Assembly (NCBI GenBank): GCA_021108395.1
Contig: JAIOQZ010000001.1
Span: forward strand, 1-61,843
Direction: 5' to 3'
From: Candidatus Cloacimonadota bacterium
GTDB lineage: Bacteria; Cloacimonadota; Cloacimonadia; Cloacimonadales; JAIOQZ01
Length of the DNA stretch: 61,843 nt
The position numbers and the translations under genes were made by a program. Under the pieces are notes generated by a model. It was not told the DNA's origin and made no database searches. It worked only from the letters and a program-made list of their open reading frames with translations. Positions within the stretch are counted from its first letter, which is position 1. The number at the start of each line of letters is the position of its first letter. Positions 16,832 through 25,733 of this stretch are shown here, one piece after another.

Positions 16832-18382
16832 ATGGAGATGGAGAACAAGATCGCCCGGCTGCGCGAGATGCGCGCCAAAGCAGAACTGTGCGGCGGACAG
16901 AAACGTATCGACGCGCAGCATGCAAAGGGCAAGCTCATAGCGCGTGAGCGTATCCGCAAGCTTGTTGACCCCGACAGCTTCGAGGAATTCGACATGTTTG
17001 CGCAGCACCAGAGCCACAACTTCGGCATGGAGAAGAACAAAATCCTCAGTGACGGCGTAATCACGGGTTGCGGCACCATCAATGGCCGTGTGGTTTACGT
17101 TTTCGCGCAGGATTTCACCGTGTTCGGTGGTTCGCTGTCGAGCACATACGCCAACAAGATATGCAAGATCATGGACATGGCGATGAAGGTGGGCGCTCCC
17201 GTCATCGGGTTGAACGATTCCGGCGGCGCTCGCATCCAGGAGGGCGTTGACGCGCTGGCCGGCTACGCCGAAATCTTCTGGCGCAACGTGCAGGCGTCCG
17301 GTGTCATCCCGCAGATTTCAGCCATCCTCGGCCCCTGCGCCGGTGGCGCGGTCTATTCGCCGGCCATCACAGATTTCGTCATCATGGACCGCAAGAACAG
17401 CTACATGTTCGTAACCGGCCCTAAGGTGGTGAAGACGGTGTTGAACGAGGACATCACCACCGAGAACCTGGGTGGCGCTATGGTGCACGCCGGCAAGAGC
17501 GGCGTGGCGCAGTTCGTCACCGACGATGAGGAAGAGACGATTCTGCTCATCCGCAAGCTGCTCAGTTATATTCCTTCCAACAACATGGAAGAGCCTCCCT
17601 GCCTCACCACCACCGATCCCATCGACCGTGTGTGCGAGGAGCTGAACAACATCATTCCAGAAAACCCGAACAAGCCATACGACATTATCGAGGTTATCCA
17701 TACACTGGCCGATGACGGCGAGTTTCTCGAAGTGGCGCGCAACTTCGCGCAGAACATCGTGGTGGGCTACATGCGTCTCAACGGCTATGTCGTTGGCGTG
17801 GTGGCCAATCAGCCGCGCATACTGGCCGGCGTTCTCGACATCAACGCCTCGGTCAAGGCCTCGCGCTTCGTGCGCTTCTGCGACGCCTTCAACATACCCC
17901 TGCTCGTGATCGAGGACGTGCCCGGCTTCCTGCCCGGCTCGAACCAGGAGCACAACGGCATCATTCGCCACGGCGCCAAGCTACTCTATGCATTCGCCGA
18001 GGCCACCGTGCCCAAAGTGACTCTCATTGTGCGCAAGGCCTACGGTGGTGCCTACTGCGTGATGAACAGCCGCCACATGCGCGCCGACATGGTCTATGCC
18101 TGGCCCAGCGCCGAGATTGCCGTGATGGGGCCCAAGGGCGCTGTCGAGATTATCTTTCGCAAGGAGGCCAAAGACGCCGCCGATGCGGACGTCCTGCTGG
18201 CCGAACGTGAGGAAGAGTACCGCGACAAGTTCGCCAACCCCTACGCTGCTGCCGAAAAGGGCTACATCGATGACGTCATCGAGCCGGCGGTAACACGCTT
18301 CCGCCTCATCCGCGCCTTCGAAATGCTGGCCACCAAGAAAGACACGAACCCGCCGAAGAAACACGGCAACATCCCGCTGTAG
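16832..18382 (+). CDS. mmdA: Methylmalonyl-CoA decarboxylase / propionyl-CoA carboxylase carboxyltransferase subunit
   Basis: A 516-residue carboxyltransferase that moves CO2 between methylmalonyl-CoA and biotin. N- and C-terminal crotonase-type halves are visible: [20 protein letters not shown] in the first, and [20 protein letters not shown] with [12 protein letters not shown] in the second. The ATG at 16832 is preferred over a GTG 6 bases earlier because GAGGAG lies 5 bases before it. Together with the OadG-, biotin carrier- and OadB-like genes downstream it makes a complete sodium-pumping decarboxylase rather than an ATP-driven carboxylase; no biotin carboxylase gene is nearby. Confidence 0.94.
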   Translation: MEMENKIARLREMRAKAELCGGQKRIDAQHAKGKLIARERIRKLVDPDSFEEFDMFAQHQSHNFGMEKNKILSDGVITGCGTINGRVVYVFAQDFTVFGGSLSSTYANKICKIMDMAMKVGAPVIGLNDSGGARIQEGVDALAGYAEIFWRNVQASGVIPQISAILGPCAGGAVYSPAITDFVIMDRKNSYMFVTGPKVVKTVLNEDITTENLGGAMVHAGKSGVAQFVTDDEEETILLIRKLLSYIPSNNMEEPPCLTTTDPIDRVCEELNNIIPENPNKPYDIIEVIHTLADDGEFLEVARNFAQNIVVGYMRLNGYVVGVVANQPRILAGVLDINASVKASRFVRFCDAFNIPLLVIEDVPGFLPGSNQEHNGIIRHGAKLLYAFAEATVPKVTLIVRKAYGGAYCVMNSRHMRADMVYAWPSAEIAVMGPKGAVEIIFRKEAKDAADADVLLAEREEEYRDKFANPYAAAEKGYIDDVIEPAVTRFRLIRAFEMLATKKDTNPPKKHGNIPL

Positions 18383-18390
18383 GCGCTGAT

Positions 18391-19146
18391 ATGAGATGGA
18401 TCATCGCCCTCGTCGCTACGCTGTTGGCCGCCTCCGTGTCTGCTGTGCCCTCAGCCGAGGCAGCGCAGCAGCCCGAGCAGCCCGAAGTTTCCACGCTGGC
18501 GGACTTCGCCCACCAGGAGATCATCCCCGTCGCTACGCTCTTTGTCTTGCTCGAACTGCCTGCCGAGACACCGCCGCAATCAATTCTCGACGAGTTGAAC
18601 ATTGCGCCGGAGCGCCTCAATGCCGCCGTGCAGGCTTACTACACGAACGAGTCGCTCATCACGATTGCCAGGGATCGAGGCATTCCAGTGAAGAAGCTGA
18701 TGGTATTCCTGCCTGGCGAAGACACCGATCCGAATATGACATTAGGCAAGCTGGGCCTTGGCAAGAGCGATGTGGACGCGGCGCAAACGGAGTTCAATGC
18801 CCAGAAGCTGACATTCATCTTCGGTATCATCATCATCGGCATGCTGGTTGTGTTCACCAGTCTCATGCTTACGGGGTTCATCATCAGCCAGTTGCGCCGT
18901 CTCAACCCGCAGAGCCGCAAGAAACCAACCGCTTCCGCTCCCACAGCAGCGCAGCGGCAGGAACCGGAACCAGATGTGAGCACCAACGCCATCATCGCCG
19001 TTATCACGGCCCTGCACCTGCATGTGCGCGAGGCCGAAGAACAGCACAAACTGATGCTCACCTGGCGTCGCACTTCGCTGTCGATGTGGCGCGCCGGTAA
19101 GCTTACCATGCCTAACCGCGAATATGTCCTCACCAGGAGGAAATGA
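18391..19146 (+). CDS. OadG/MmdD-like sodium pump subunit with an extra exported N-terminal domain
   Basis: A 251-residue protein, much longer than the usual OadG of about 80-130. Its C-terminal part is recognisable: the membrane helix FGIIIIGMLVVFTSLMLTGF (about residues 147-170), a Pro/Ala/Gln linker, and the AIIAVITALHLHVRE helix typical of the gamma/delta subunits that anchor the carboxyltransferase to OadB. Before it lies a signal-peptide-like start and about 110 residues holding two similar helical repeats: one around STLADFAHQEIIPVATLFVL, the other around SLITIARDRGIPVKKLMVFL. I do not know a function for these repeats; they should lie outside the membrane on the periplasmic side. It overlaps the next gene at the stop. 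Confidence 0.78.
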   Translation: MRWIIALVATLLAASVSAVPSAEAAQQPEQPEVSTLADFAHQEIIPVATLFVLLELPAETPPQSILDELNIAPERLNAAVQAYYTNESLITIARDRGIPVKKLMVFLPGEDTDPNMTLGKLGLGKSDVDAAQTEFNAQKLTFIFGIIIIGMLVVFTSLMLTGFIISQLRRLNPQSRKKPTASAPTAAQRQEPEPDVSTNAIIAVITALHLHVREAEEQHKLMLTWRRTSLSMWRAGKLTMPNREYVLTRRK

Positions 19147-19895
19147 TGAAGACCTACAAGATGAAGATAGACGGGCAGAGCTATGAAGCCCGTGTGCGCA
19201 AATACGACGGCTCTACCGCCACGGTCAACGTCAACGGCGTTGATTACCACGTTGAGCTGGACAACCAGGCCCCGCAAGGAGCGCCGCGTTTGGTCCGCGC
19301 CGAAAAGAGCGCTCCCAGCGTCAGCCTGCGCTCCGACAGCAAGCCTGCAATCGCCGGTGGCCAGATTACCGCGCCCATTCCGGGCGTCATCATCGATGTG
19401 AAGGTGAAGCCTGGCGATGTGGTTAGCGCCGGTGACGTGCTGTGCATTCTCGAGGCGATGAAGATGGAGTCGGAGATTACCGCGCCTTTCGAGGGCACGG
19501 TGAAGGAGATACGCTGCACTAAGGGCGGCAACGTGAACGAAGGCGATGTGCTGGTCGTGCTCGAAGCCGTCGGCGGCGCTGCCGAGCCTGCTCCGCAACA
19601 GCCCACTGTGCAAAAGCCTGTCCAACCGCAGGCCGCGCCTGCCGCCGCTCCCACGCCACCACCACCACCGGCAGCGGCTGCCTGCGATGTGTGCGCACCA
19701 ATTCCAGGCACCGTCCTCGACATCAAGGTGAAGGTGGGCGATATGGTGCAGGCCGAGCAGACGGTCGTCATACTCGAAGCGATGAAAATGGAATCCGAAA
19801 TCGCCGCGACAACTACCGGTCGCGTCAAATCGATCCCTGTGTCCAAAGGTGAAAACGTGCAGGAAAACCAGCTTCTCGTCGAAATGGAGGGTTGA
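19146..19895 (+). CDS. Biotin carrier subunit with two biotinyl domains
   Basis: A 249-residue carrier for the carboxyl group between MmdA and the membrane pump. It contains two full biotinyl domains, each with the biotin-accepting lysine in EAMKMES: at about residues 103-109 (VLCILEAMKMES) and near residue 212 (VVILEAMKMES). They are joined by a Pro/Ala/Gln hinge (about residues 150-180). The first about 60 residues form a small beta-rich lead (YKMKIDGQSYEARVRKYDG). AGGAGG lies five bases before the ATG at 19146; an ATG at 19143 is too close to it. Single-domain carriers are the rule in known decarboxylases, so the duplication is notable. Lipoyl domains are unlikely because MKM is the biotin signature. 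Confidence 0.9.
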   Translation: MKTYKMKIDGQSYEARVRKYDGSTATVNVNGVDYHVELDNQAPQGAPRLVRAEKSAPSVSLRSDSKPAIAGGQITAPIPGVIIDVKVKPGDVVSAGDVLCILEAMKMESEITAPFEGTVKEIRCTKGGNVNEGDVLVVLEAVGGAAEPAPQQPTVQKPVQPQAAPAAAPTPPPPPAAAACDVCAPIPGTVLDIKVKVGDMVQAEQTVVILEAMKMESEIAATTTGRVKSIPVSKGENVQENQLLVEMEG

Positions 19896-19898
19896 CGC

Positions 19899-21014
19899 AT
19901 GGCCGAACTGACCCAGTTCTACCAGACCACCGCATTCGCCCAGATGGACTGGTCTTTCGCCATCATGATCGTCATTGGGCTTGTCTTTGTGTGGCTGGGC
20001 ATCTCAAAGGACTATGAACCCCTGCTGCTCGTGCCCATCGGTTTCGGCATCGTCCTGGGCAACATCCCCGGTTCGCTTGGCGTGTATGTGCAGGGGTCGG
20101 TGCTCAACCAGCTCTACTTCGGCGTTCAGCACGGCCTCTATCCGCCGCTCATCTTTCTGGGCATTGGCGCCATGACCGACTTCTCGACTCTTATCGCCAA
20201 CCCCAAGCTCATCCTGCTGGGAGCGGCAGCGCAGTTCGGCATCTTCGCCACCTTCATCGGGGCAATCTATCTCGGATTCAGCGTGGTTGAGGCAGGCGCA
20301 ATCGGCATCATCGGCGGCGCCGACGGCCCCACATCCATCTTTCTCAGCAGCAAGCTCGCACCTCACCTGGTGGGGCCTATCGCCATCGCGGCCTACAGTT
20401 ACATGGCGCTGGTGCCGGTCATCCAGCCGCCCATCATCAAGCTGCTCACCACGAAAAAAGAGCGCGTCATCAAAATGAAAACGCCACGATTGGTGAGCAA
20501 ACGCGAGAAGATTCTGTTCCCCGTCATTGGCGCCATCGTCACCATATCTATCGCCCCGGGCGCTTCGGCGCTGCTGGGCATGCTGTTCCTGGGTAATATC
20601 CTCAAGGAGAGCGGCGTTACCGAGCGACTGGCCAACACTGCCCGCAACGCACTGATTGACATCGTCACCATTGTGCTCGGATTCGCCGTTGGCGCCAGTA
20701 CACAGGCGGACTACTTTCTCCGTTTCGACAGCGTCAAGATATTCGCGCTGGGTGCGTTCAGCTTTTGCATCGCCACCGCCGCCGGACTGCTCTTCGCCAA
20801 GTTGATGAACCTCTTCCTCAAAGAAAAAATCAACCCGATGATCGGCGCAGCCGGCGTCTCCGCCGTCCCCGACAGCGCCCGCGTGGTGCACACCGTCGGC
20901 AGACAATACAACCGCACAAACTTCCTGCTCATGCACGCCATGGCACCTAACGTCTCCGGTGTAATCGGCTCCGCAGTCGCCGCCGGTGTGTTGCTCGGCA
21001 TACTGGGTAATTGA
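19899..21014 (+). CDS. oadB: Sodium ion-translocating decarboxylase beta subunit (OadB/MmdB family)
   Basis: The 371-residue membrane pump that decarboxylates carboxybiotin and exports Na+. It has about nine hydrophobic segments and the family landmarks [29 protein letters not shown] with the conserved Asp in the Na+ site, and [11 protein letters not shown] toward the end. Its length matches the family. TGGAGG lies 8 bases before the ATG. It is the last gene of the kor/mmd operon and is followed by paired stem-loops. In context the Na+ gradient is driven by methylmalonyl-CoA decarboxylation to propionyl-CoA. Confidence 0.95.
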   Translation: MAELTQFYQTTAFAQMDWSFAIMIVIGLVFVWLGISKDYEPLLLVPIGFGIVLGNIPGSLGVYVQGSVLNQLYFGVQHGLYPPLIFLGIGAMTDFSTLIANPKLILLGAAAQFGIFATFIGAIYLGFSVVEAGAIGIIGGADGPTSIFLSSKLAPHLVGPIAIAAYSYMALVPVIQPPIIKLLTTKKERVIKMKTPRLVSKREKILFPVIGAIVTISIAPGASALLGMLFLGNILKESGVTERLANTARNALIDIVTIVLGFAVGASTQADYFLRFDSVKIFALGAFSFCIATAAGLLFAKLMNLFLKEKINPMIGAAGVSAVPDSARVVHTVGRQYNRTNFLLMHAMAPNVSGVIGSAVAAGVLLGILGN

Positions 21015-21037
21015 GGAGAAGGAAAAGAGGCAAGTCA

Positions 21038-21092
21038 CCCACCTTTTCGTGAAAAGGTGGGGCCAAAAGCTTTTGACAGATACTTCGTATCT
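21038..21092 (+). repeat. Two-hairpin intergenic repeat unit, site A, forward copy
   Basis: An 11-bp stem CCCACCTTTTC/GAAAAGGTGGG (21038-21048, 21051-21061), a linker GCCAAAAGCTTTTG, then a 6-bp stem AGATAC/GTATCT (21078-21083, 21087-21092). The same plan recurs at 45862 and 53874, and inverted at 21172 and 53953. It is the most diverged copy. Confidence 0.7.
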
Positions 21093-21110
21093 TGGGCTCA
21101 ATCACATTAA

Positions 21111-21155
21111 TGAAAGCAACAGGGGCGCCCTCTTCGGGTACCCCTGTTGCTTTCA
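21111..21155. terminator. Strong bidirectional stem-loop between convergent genes
   Basis: A perfect 15-bp stem (TGAAAGCAACAGGGG at 21111-21125 and its complement at 21141-21155) with an inner CCC/GGG pairing in the loop. It lies between oadB (+) and the DUF401 gene (-), inside the inverted pair of repeat units. No long T-run follows on either strand, so termination is inferred from position and stem strength. Confidence 0.6.
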
Positions 21156-21171
21156 ATGATATCATAGGATC

Positions 21172-21226
21172 AAGGATGCGCAGCATCCGTTAGAAGTTTT
21201 TGGTCTCGCTTTTTTCAAAAAGCGAG
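21172..21226 (-). repeat. Two-hairpin intergenic repeat unit, site A, inverted copy
   Basis: Read on the minus strand it is a 10-bp stem CTCGCTTTTT/AAAAAGCGAG, the linker GACCAAAAACTTC, then the 6-bp stem GGATGC/GCATCC (21174-21188). The stem and linker nearly match the inverted copy at 53953-54008, so the two are members of one dispersed family. Confidence 0.8.
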
Positions 21227-21248
21227 TATTCGCCTTCTCTTCTTTTCC

Positions 21249-22436
21249 TCAATTGCCGAGCAGCAGCGCTGTGGCGTAGGCGATGGCGAGCGAGATGATT
21301 CCTGGCATGATGATACGTCGGTAGAACTTACGCATACCGCAGCCGAAGAACTCGAGTGTCACCAGCACACATGGGTGCAGCGGACTGATGACGTAGCCCA
21401 TGAAGATGCTGAAGTAGAGGATGCTGAAGCTGGTGTAGTCGAGTGCGCCGAACTTGGCTGCGAGGATGGGCAGCATCAGCGACATGGCAGCCGACACCCT
21501 CGCGGTGACAAGGCCTACGGCGGCGCTCACCACCACCAGCATGAAGCTGTGCGGCAGCTCGATCGAGGCGATGAGATCGGGCAGGGGGGAGGCGCTGAAG
21601 ACGTGCAGGAAGAAGAAAATCATCACGATGAGCAGGAAGAATATCCAGGGTTTCATGTTCACCACCACCTTGCCGAACGAGCGGAAATCAGTGCGGGCGA
21701 AGTACATTGACAGCACCATGCCAAAACTCACGCCGATGAGCAGCGTGATGCGCTCGTGCAGACCTGGCAAAATATACTGTAGCAGCACATGCAGTCCGGG
21801 CGCCGCCAGGATGATGAACACCGGGATGACGAGGTCGCGGCGACGGGCGTTCGCCGCACGCACCAGCTTGCCGCGAATGCCTCGCAACAGAAACACCCAG
21901 CCCAGCGCCAGCAGCAGCACCAGCCACGGTGACAGATAGAGCATTGCCACAAATGGGTTCAGGCCGGCTATCTGCGTGCATATCAGCAGCGAGGCCAGCG
22001 GATAGATGAAGGTGAGCAGGTGGCGAAACCACACATTGATGGCGGCGTAATCGGCGGTGGAAATATCATCACCGGCGCGCAGCACCAGCGGCGCAGACAG
22101 CAGAGCGCCGCCTGGAATGGGCAGCATACCCAGAAAGGCCGGGCCGGTGACGAGGAACATGTCGCGGCGCATGGAAAGGTTGTCCACCATGCCACTCAAC
22201 ATGCCGCTCTGCTGCAGGATGCCGCCCATGATGGGGATGATGGCCACAATCAGCCCGAGGTAGATGATGCCGGGGTCTGCGATGGTGTGCAGCGCCAGAC
22301 GCCCCAGCTCCGGCAGCGGCAGGTTGAACACGCCCACGATGAGCGCGGCGGCCATGAGCGCCACCCACAGGCTGCGCCGAGCAACGACCAGCAGCACAAC
22401 GATGGCCAGCACGAGGCTGAGAACGGGCATCAGCAT
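21249..22436 (-). CDS. DUF401-family integral membrane protein (putative permease)
   Basis: A 395-residue, highly hydrophobic protein with about ten membrane segments. The motif MLPIPGGALLSAPLVLRAGDD near residue 106 is characteristic of the DUF401 family in the ion-transporter superfamily. It also has the matched second-half segment SPLHPCVLVTLEFFG. These proteins resemble anion or organic-acid permeases but no substrate is established. The start overlaps the end of yjbQ by seven bases, so the two are co-transcribed with the helicase upstream. Confidence 0.8.
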   Translation of the reverse strand: MLMPVLSLVLAIVVLLVVARRSLWVALMAAALIVGVFNLPLPELGRLALHTIADPGIIYLGLIVAIIPIMGGILQQSGMLSGMVDNLSMRRDMFLVTGPAFLGMLPIPGGALLSAPLVLRAGDDISTADYAAINVWFRHLLTFIYPLASLLICTQIAGLNPFVAMLYLSPWLVLLLALGWVFLLRGIRGKLVRAANARRRDLVIPVFIILAAPGLHVLLQYILPGLHERITLLIGVSFGMVLSMYFARTDFRSFGKVVVNMKPWIFFLLIVMIFFFLHVFSASPLPDLIASIELPHSFMLVVVSAAVGLVTARVSAAMSLMLPILAAKFGALDYTSFSILYFSIFMGYVISPLHPCVLVTLEFFGCGMRKFYRRIIMPGIISLAIAYATALLLGN

Positions 22437-22831
22437 GAGGCAACCCCCAGAACGAGCTTGCGGGTGCGCGGGCCATCGAATTCACAGAACCAGATGCCCT
22501 GCCATGTACCTAGGAGCAGGCGGCCGTCCTGCACCAGCACGTTTTGACTACAACCCACCAGACTGCTTTTGATGTGGGCGTCGCTGTTACCCTCGGCGTG
22601 GCGGTAACCGGCGTCTCTGGGCGCCAGCTTTGCCAGTCCTGACAGCATGTCGGTGACGACATCAGGGTCGGCGTTTTCGTTGATGGTAACCGCGGCGGTG
22701 GTGTGCGGCACAAACAGCGTCAGGCGGCCATCGCGGATGCCGCAGTCGCGCACGAATGCCTCTGCTTCGCGGGTCACGTCGAGCATCTGGCAGCGCTGGC
22801 GCGTGGATACGGAAATGGTTTTGAATTGCAT
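22430..22831 (-). CDS. YjbQ/UPF0047 family protein (secondary thiamine-phosphate synthase-like)
   Basis: A 133-residue small enzyme of the YjbQ family, for which weak thiamine-phosphate synthase activity has been reported; the true role is unsettled. Landmarks are FVPHTTAAVTINENADPDV, GYRHAEGNSDAHIKSSLVG and LGTWQGIWFCEFDGPR. The start at 22831 is chosen because it begins the conserved MQFKTISV strand; AGGAC lies upstream. It sits 1 base after the helicase stop and overlaps the DUF401 permease. Confidence 0.88.
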   Translation of the reverse strand: MQFKTISVSTRQRCQMLDVTREAEAFVRDCGIRDGRLTLFVPHTTAAVTINENADPDVVTDMLSGLAKLAPRDAGYRHAEGNSDAHIKSSLVGCSQNVLVQDGRLLLGTWQGIWFCEFDGPRTRKLVLGVASC

Positions 22832-22832
22832 G

Positions 22833-25184
22833 TCAATCGTCCTGTTGTGTGGTTTGCCAGAAGCGGTGCAGGGCACGCTTCACCCCTGGCGTGTTTCTCT
22901 CATAACGAACATGGCGCCAGTGTGGCGGGAAGATGTTTCTGTAATCGCGCCGTGCAAATCGCTCGTCCACCAGCGCCACAGCGCCGCAGTCGCTGCCGGT
23001 GCGGATGACCCGTCCGGCGGCCTGCATCACGCGGTTGAACCCCGGCAGCATGTAGGCGTAGGCGAACCCCCGGTTCTCGCGCTCGTCATAGAACTTGCGC
23101 AGCAGCTCGCGTTCGAGGCACACCTGCGGCAGCCCCACGCCCACTACCACAGCGCACACCAGGCGGTCGCCGGCCAGGTCGATGCCCTCGGCGAACACGC
23201 CCCCCATCACGCCCATGCCCACAACGGGCGTTTCGCCGGGTGACTCGAACGCGGCGAGGTAGGTGTCACGCTCGGGTTCGCTCATGCCTCGGCTCTGCAC
23301 CAGCAGCGTGGTTTGCGGCAGTTGCACGAGGGGCGCTACGGATTCGAGGTAACGGTATGAGGGGAAATAGACGAACGTGTTGCCCGCCGCCGCCTGCACT
23401 GCCGCCTCGATTACCCGCGCCACCTCGTCATACGACTCGCCGCGCCGTCGCCAGGTGGTGGGAACGCCGCCATGCACCAGCAACCCGAAGTGCTCTTCTG
23501 GAAACGGGCTGCCCAGCTCGAACTGTGGGTCGTCGGGGCGGCCGCCCAGCAGTTCGCGGTAGAACGACAGCGGGTGCAGCGTGGCCGAAAACACCACCGC
23601 CGCCGCGCTGCGCTCGAAGGCAGCATCGAGCAGGCGCGCCGGATCCTGGCAGAACAGCTTCAGCACGAGGTCGCGTCCCTGGCGCTGGGCATAGGTGACG
23701 TAGTCATCGCCATACATCTCGGCAATGCGCAGCACATGAAGTGACTCGAAATACATTTCCAGCAGGTCGGCGCGGAAGGAGGCCGGGCGATTGTGCGCCA
23801 GCCACTGCTCGGCAGAGCGGGTAAACCCACGCAACGCTTTGCACAGCGCTTCGGGCAGCTCCGCTTGCACCACTGCGCCACTGCCGTCTTCGTCGCAAAG
23901 CTTGCGCCAGGCCAGCAGCTCGGTGTTCACCTTGCCCAGCGATTTATACACGGCGGGCAGGGGTTGTCTCAGCGGGCGTCGCACGTCCAGCACACGCCGT
24001 TTACTCAGCATGGCCGAGAACATCTCACGTCCGCGATCCACCAGGTTGTGCGCCTCGTCAACAAGGAACAGCCACGGCTCGTTGCTCTCCAGGAAGAAAC
24101 GGCGCAGATACACACGCGGGTCGAAAGCGTAGTTGTAGTCGCAGATGATGCAGTCGGCGTACAAGCTCATTTCGAGCGAGAACTCGAACGGGCACACTTG
24201 ATGTTCACGCGCCAGCTCCTCCACCGCTGCCCGGTCGATGGCCTCGTGCGCCAGGCTTGCCTCGAGTGCCCCACGCAACTTGTCGAAATATCCCGCCGCA
24301 TATGCGCACGAGTCGCCGTTGCACTCCGACCCCGGCGACAGGCAAATCTTTTCTTTGGCGGTGATAGTAAGCGCTCGGCAGGCCATCCCTCGGGTTCGCA
24401 TCTTCGCCAGCGTTTGCTCTGCCATAGCGCGGCCTGTTGTCTTGGCGGTGAAGTAAAACGCTTTCTCGGCATGACCGTGCGCCAGCGCCTTCAGCGCCGG
24501 ATACAGCACCGCCGCCGTCTTGCCGATGCCTGTGGGCGCCAGCGCAAACAGCCGCTCGCCGCGCTCGAAGGCCTTCCAGGCGCGCACAGCGAGGTCGCGC
24601 TGTCCACCGCGATACTCCTCGAAGGGGAAAGGCGCGGCTTTGATTGCCTGGTCGCGGCGGGTGCGCCAGTTGGCTAAGCGTTTTGCCCAGCTTGCATAGT
24701 CGGCCAGCAGGCGGGCGAAGAATTCCGCCAGTTCTGCGGCAGTGTAATCGCGGCGATACTCGCGGGCCTCGCTGCTGTCGAGGCTGAGGTAGGTGAGCTG
24801 CACCCCCACGCGCTCGTGGCCTTCGGATGCCGCCAGCACATGCGCATAGACCTTCGCCTGCGCCCAGTGCAGTTCGTTGTCGTCGGCAATGGCAGTCACA
24901 GGCAGCGTGGTGGTCTTTATCTCGTCGATGATTGGTCCGTCCGGCAGGCGGAAAACGCCGTCCATGCGGCCTCGCAACTGGAAGCTCAGGCTGTCTGCCT
25001 CGCAGTCCCAGGCGAAGGCCACTTCGGCCTCGTAGTGTGCGGGGCGCGCTTTTTGCACCTTCTGGTGTCCGCGAGTGCCGGCAACAGCCCGCGACGGCGC
25101 ACTGAATGTAGTGGCCACCAGGTCGCCGCGCCGCAACACGAACTCGATGAGTTGCCGTACGGCCAGCGAAATCGGTTGTGGCAT
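22833..25184 (-). CDS. Rad3/XPD-type (DinG-like) DNA helicase fused to a PD-(D/E)XK nuclease domain
   Basis: A 783-residue ATP-dependent helicase with an iron-sulfur domain and an N-terminal nuclease-like domain. Residues about 45-130 hold GRMDGVF (Asp75) and IIDEIKTT (Asp87, Glu88, Lys90), the expected nuclease core. Walker A is APTGIGKT at residues 216-223. Four cysteines (CLSPGSECNGDSC and later HQVCPF) suit a 4Fe-4S cluster, and the DEAH box is FLVDEAHNLVDRG. The C-terminal helicase domain contains GVMGGVFAEGIDL and QAAGRVIRTGSD. It probably acts in DNA repair on branched or flapped DNA. It is 3 bases from the PPC-domain gene, so they share a transcript. Confidence 0.88.
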   Translation of the reverse strand: MPQPISLAVRQLIEFVLRRGDLVATTFSAPSRAVAGTRGHQKVQKARPAHYEAEVAFAWDCEADSLSFQLRGRMDGVFRLPDGPIIDEIKTTTLPVTAIADDNELHWAQAKVYAHVLAASEGHERVGVQLTYLSLDSSEAREYRRDYTAAELAEFFARLLADYASWAKRLANWRTRRDQAIKAAPFPFEEYRGGQRDLAVRAWKAFERGERLFALAPTGIGKTAAVLYPALKALAHGHAEKAFYFTAKTTGRAMAEQTLAKMRTRGMACRALTITAKEKICLSPGSECNGDSCAYAAGYFDKLRGALEASLAHEAIDRAAVEELAREHQVCPFEFSLEMSLYADCIICDYNYAFDPRVYLRRFFLESNEPWLFLVDEAHNLVDRGREMFSAMLSKRRVLDVRRPLRQPLPAVYKSLGKVNTELLAWRKLCDEDGSGAVVQAELPEALCKALRGFTRSAEQWLAHNRPASFRADLLEMYFESLHVLRIAEMYGDDYVTYAQRQGRDLVLKLFCQDPARLLDAAFERSAAAVVFSATLHPLSFYRELLGGRPDDPQFELGSPFPEEHFGLLVHGGVPTTWRRRGESYDEVARVIEAAVQAAAGNTFVYFPSYRYLESVAPLVQLPQTTLLVQSRGMSEPERDTYLAAFESPGETPVVGMGVMGGVFAEGIDLAGDRLVCAVVVGVGLPQVCLERELLRKFYDERENRGFAYAYMLPGFNRVMQAAGRVIRTGSDCGAVALVDERFARRDYRNIFPPHWRHVRYERNTPGVKRALHRFWQTTQQDD

Positions 25185-25187
25185 AGG

Positions 25188-25610
25188 TCAGTCGAGGTCG
25201 ATGGTGTGCAGGCCGATGGACGCTTTGCCGGTGCGCTCGATGCTGGCGGCAAGCGGACGCAGCACGATTTCGCAGGTGGCGCTGATCTCGCACTCGAACA
25301 GATGCCCGCCGAACAACTGCAGTTGCTCGTTGGCGAAGCTGATGTGCACATGGGCGAAGATGCCGCCCTCTTTGCGGGTGATGTTGCCCAGCAGGCTGGT
25401 AATCTCGAACTCGCCCTCGAAGGTCTTATCGACGTATTCTCGGCTCGTTGTGTTAAACAATCCCGCTCTGATGCGCCTTGCCGCCCCGATACCGCGAAGC
25501 TCGGCGGTGGCGATGCCCTGCTCGGCGCAGAAGGCGGTCAGCTCGTGCATAATCTCCTCGCCCGGATCAAAACGCAGCACCCATGTATCGTCGATGCACT
25601 TGCTCTGCAT
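25188..25610 (-). CDS. PPC/DUF296 domain protein (putative DNA-binding)
   Basis: A 140-residue single-domain PPC protein, the fold found beside AT-hooks in plants and as stand-alone trimers in bacteria. Recognisable segments are WVLRFDPGEEIMHELTAFC, TAELRGIGAARRIRAG, FEITSLLGNIT, and IFAHVHISFANEQLQLFGGHL, where the histidines may bind a metal. The start at 25610 is chosen for AAGGAG upstream and normal family length. It leads the helicase-yjbQ-DUF401 gene group. Its role in bacteria is not established. Confidence 0.82.
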   Translation of the reverse strand: MQSKCIDDTWVLRFDPGEEIMHELTAFCAEQGIATAELRGIGAARRIRAGLFNTTSREYVDKTFEGEFEITSLLGNITRKEGGIFAHVHISFANEQLQLFGGHLFECEISATCEIVLRPLAASIERTGKASIGLHTIDLD

Positions 25611-25733
25611 GGAACGCTCCTTGTCTGTTTGGCGCAGGGTGAGCAAGCGAGAACATGGCGACAAGCTTTTTTTCGCGGAGGAAAACAATTGACACTCGCC
25701 GGAAAAATGAAAAATTCACACGGGGAGCGCACC

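Noticed and set aside
24816-25733. Long in-frame upstream extension of the antiporter gene
   Set aside because: It runs opposite to the PPC and helicase genes, has no family similarity and no ribosome site; the antiporter family starts at 25734.
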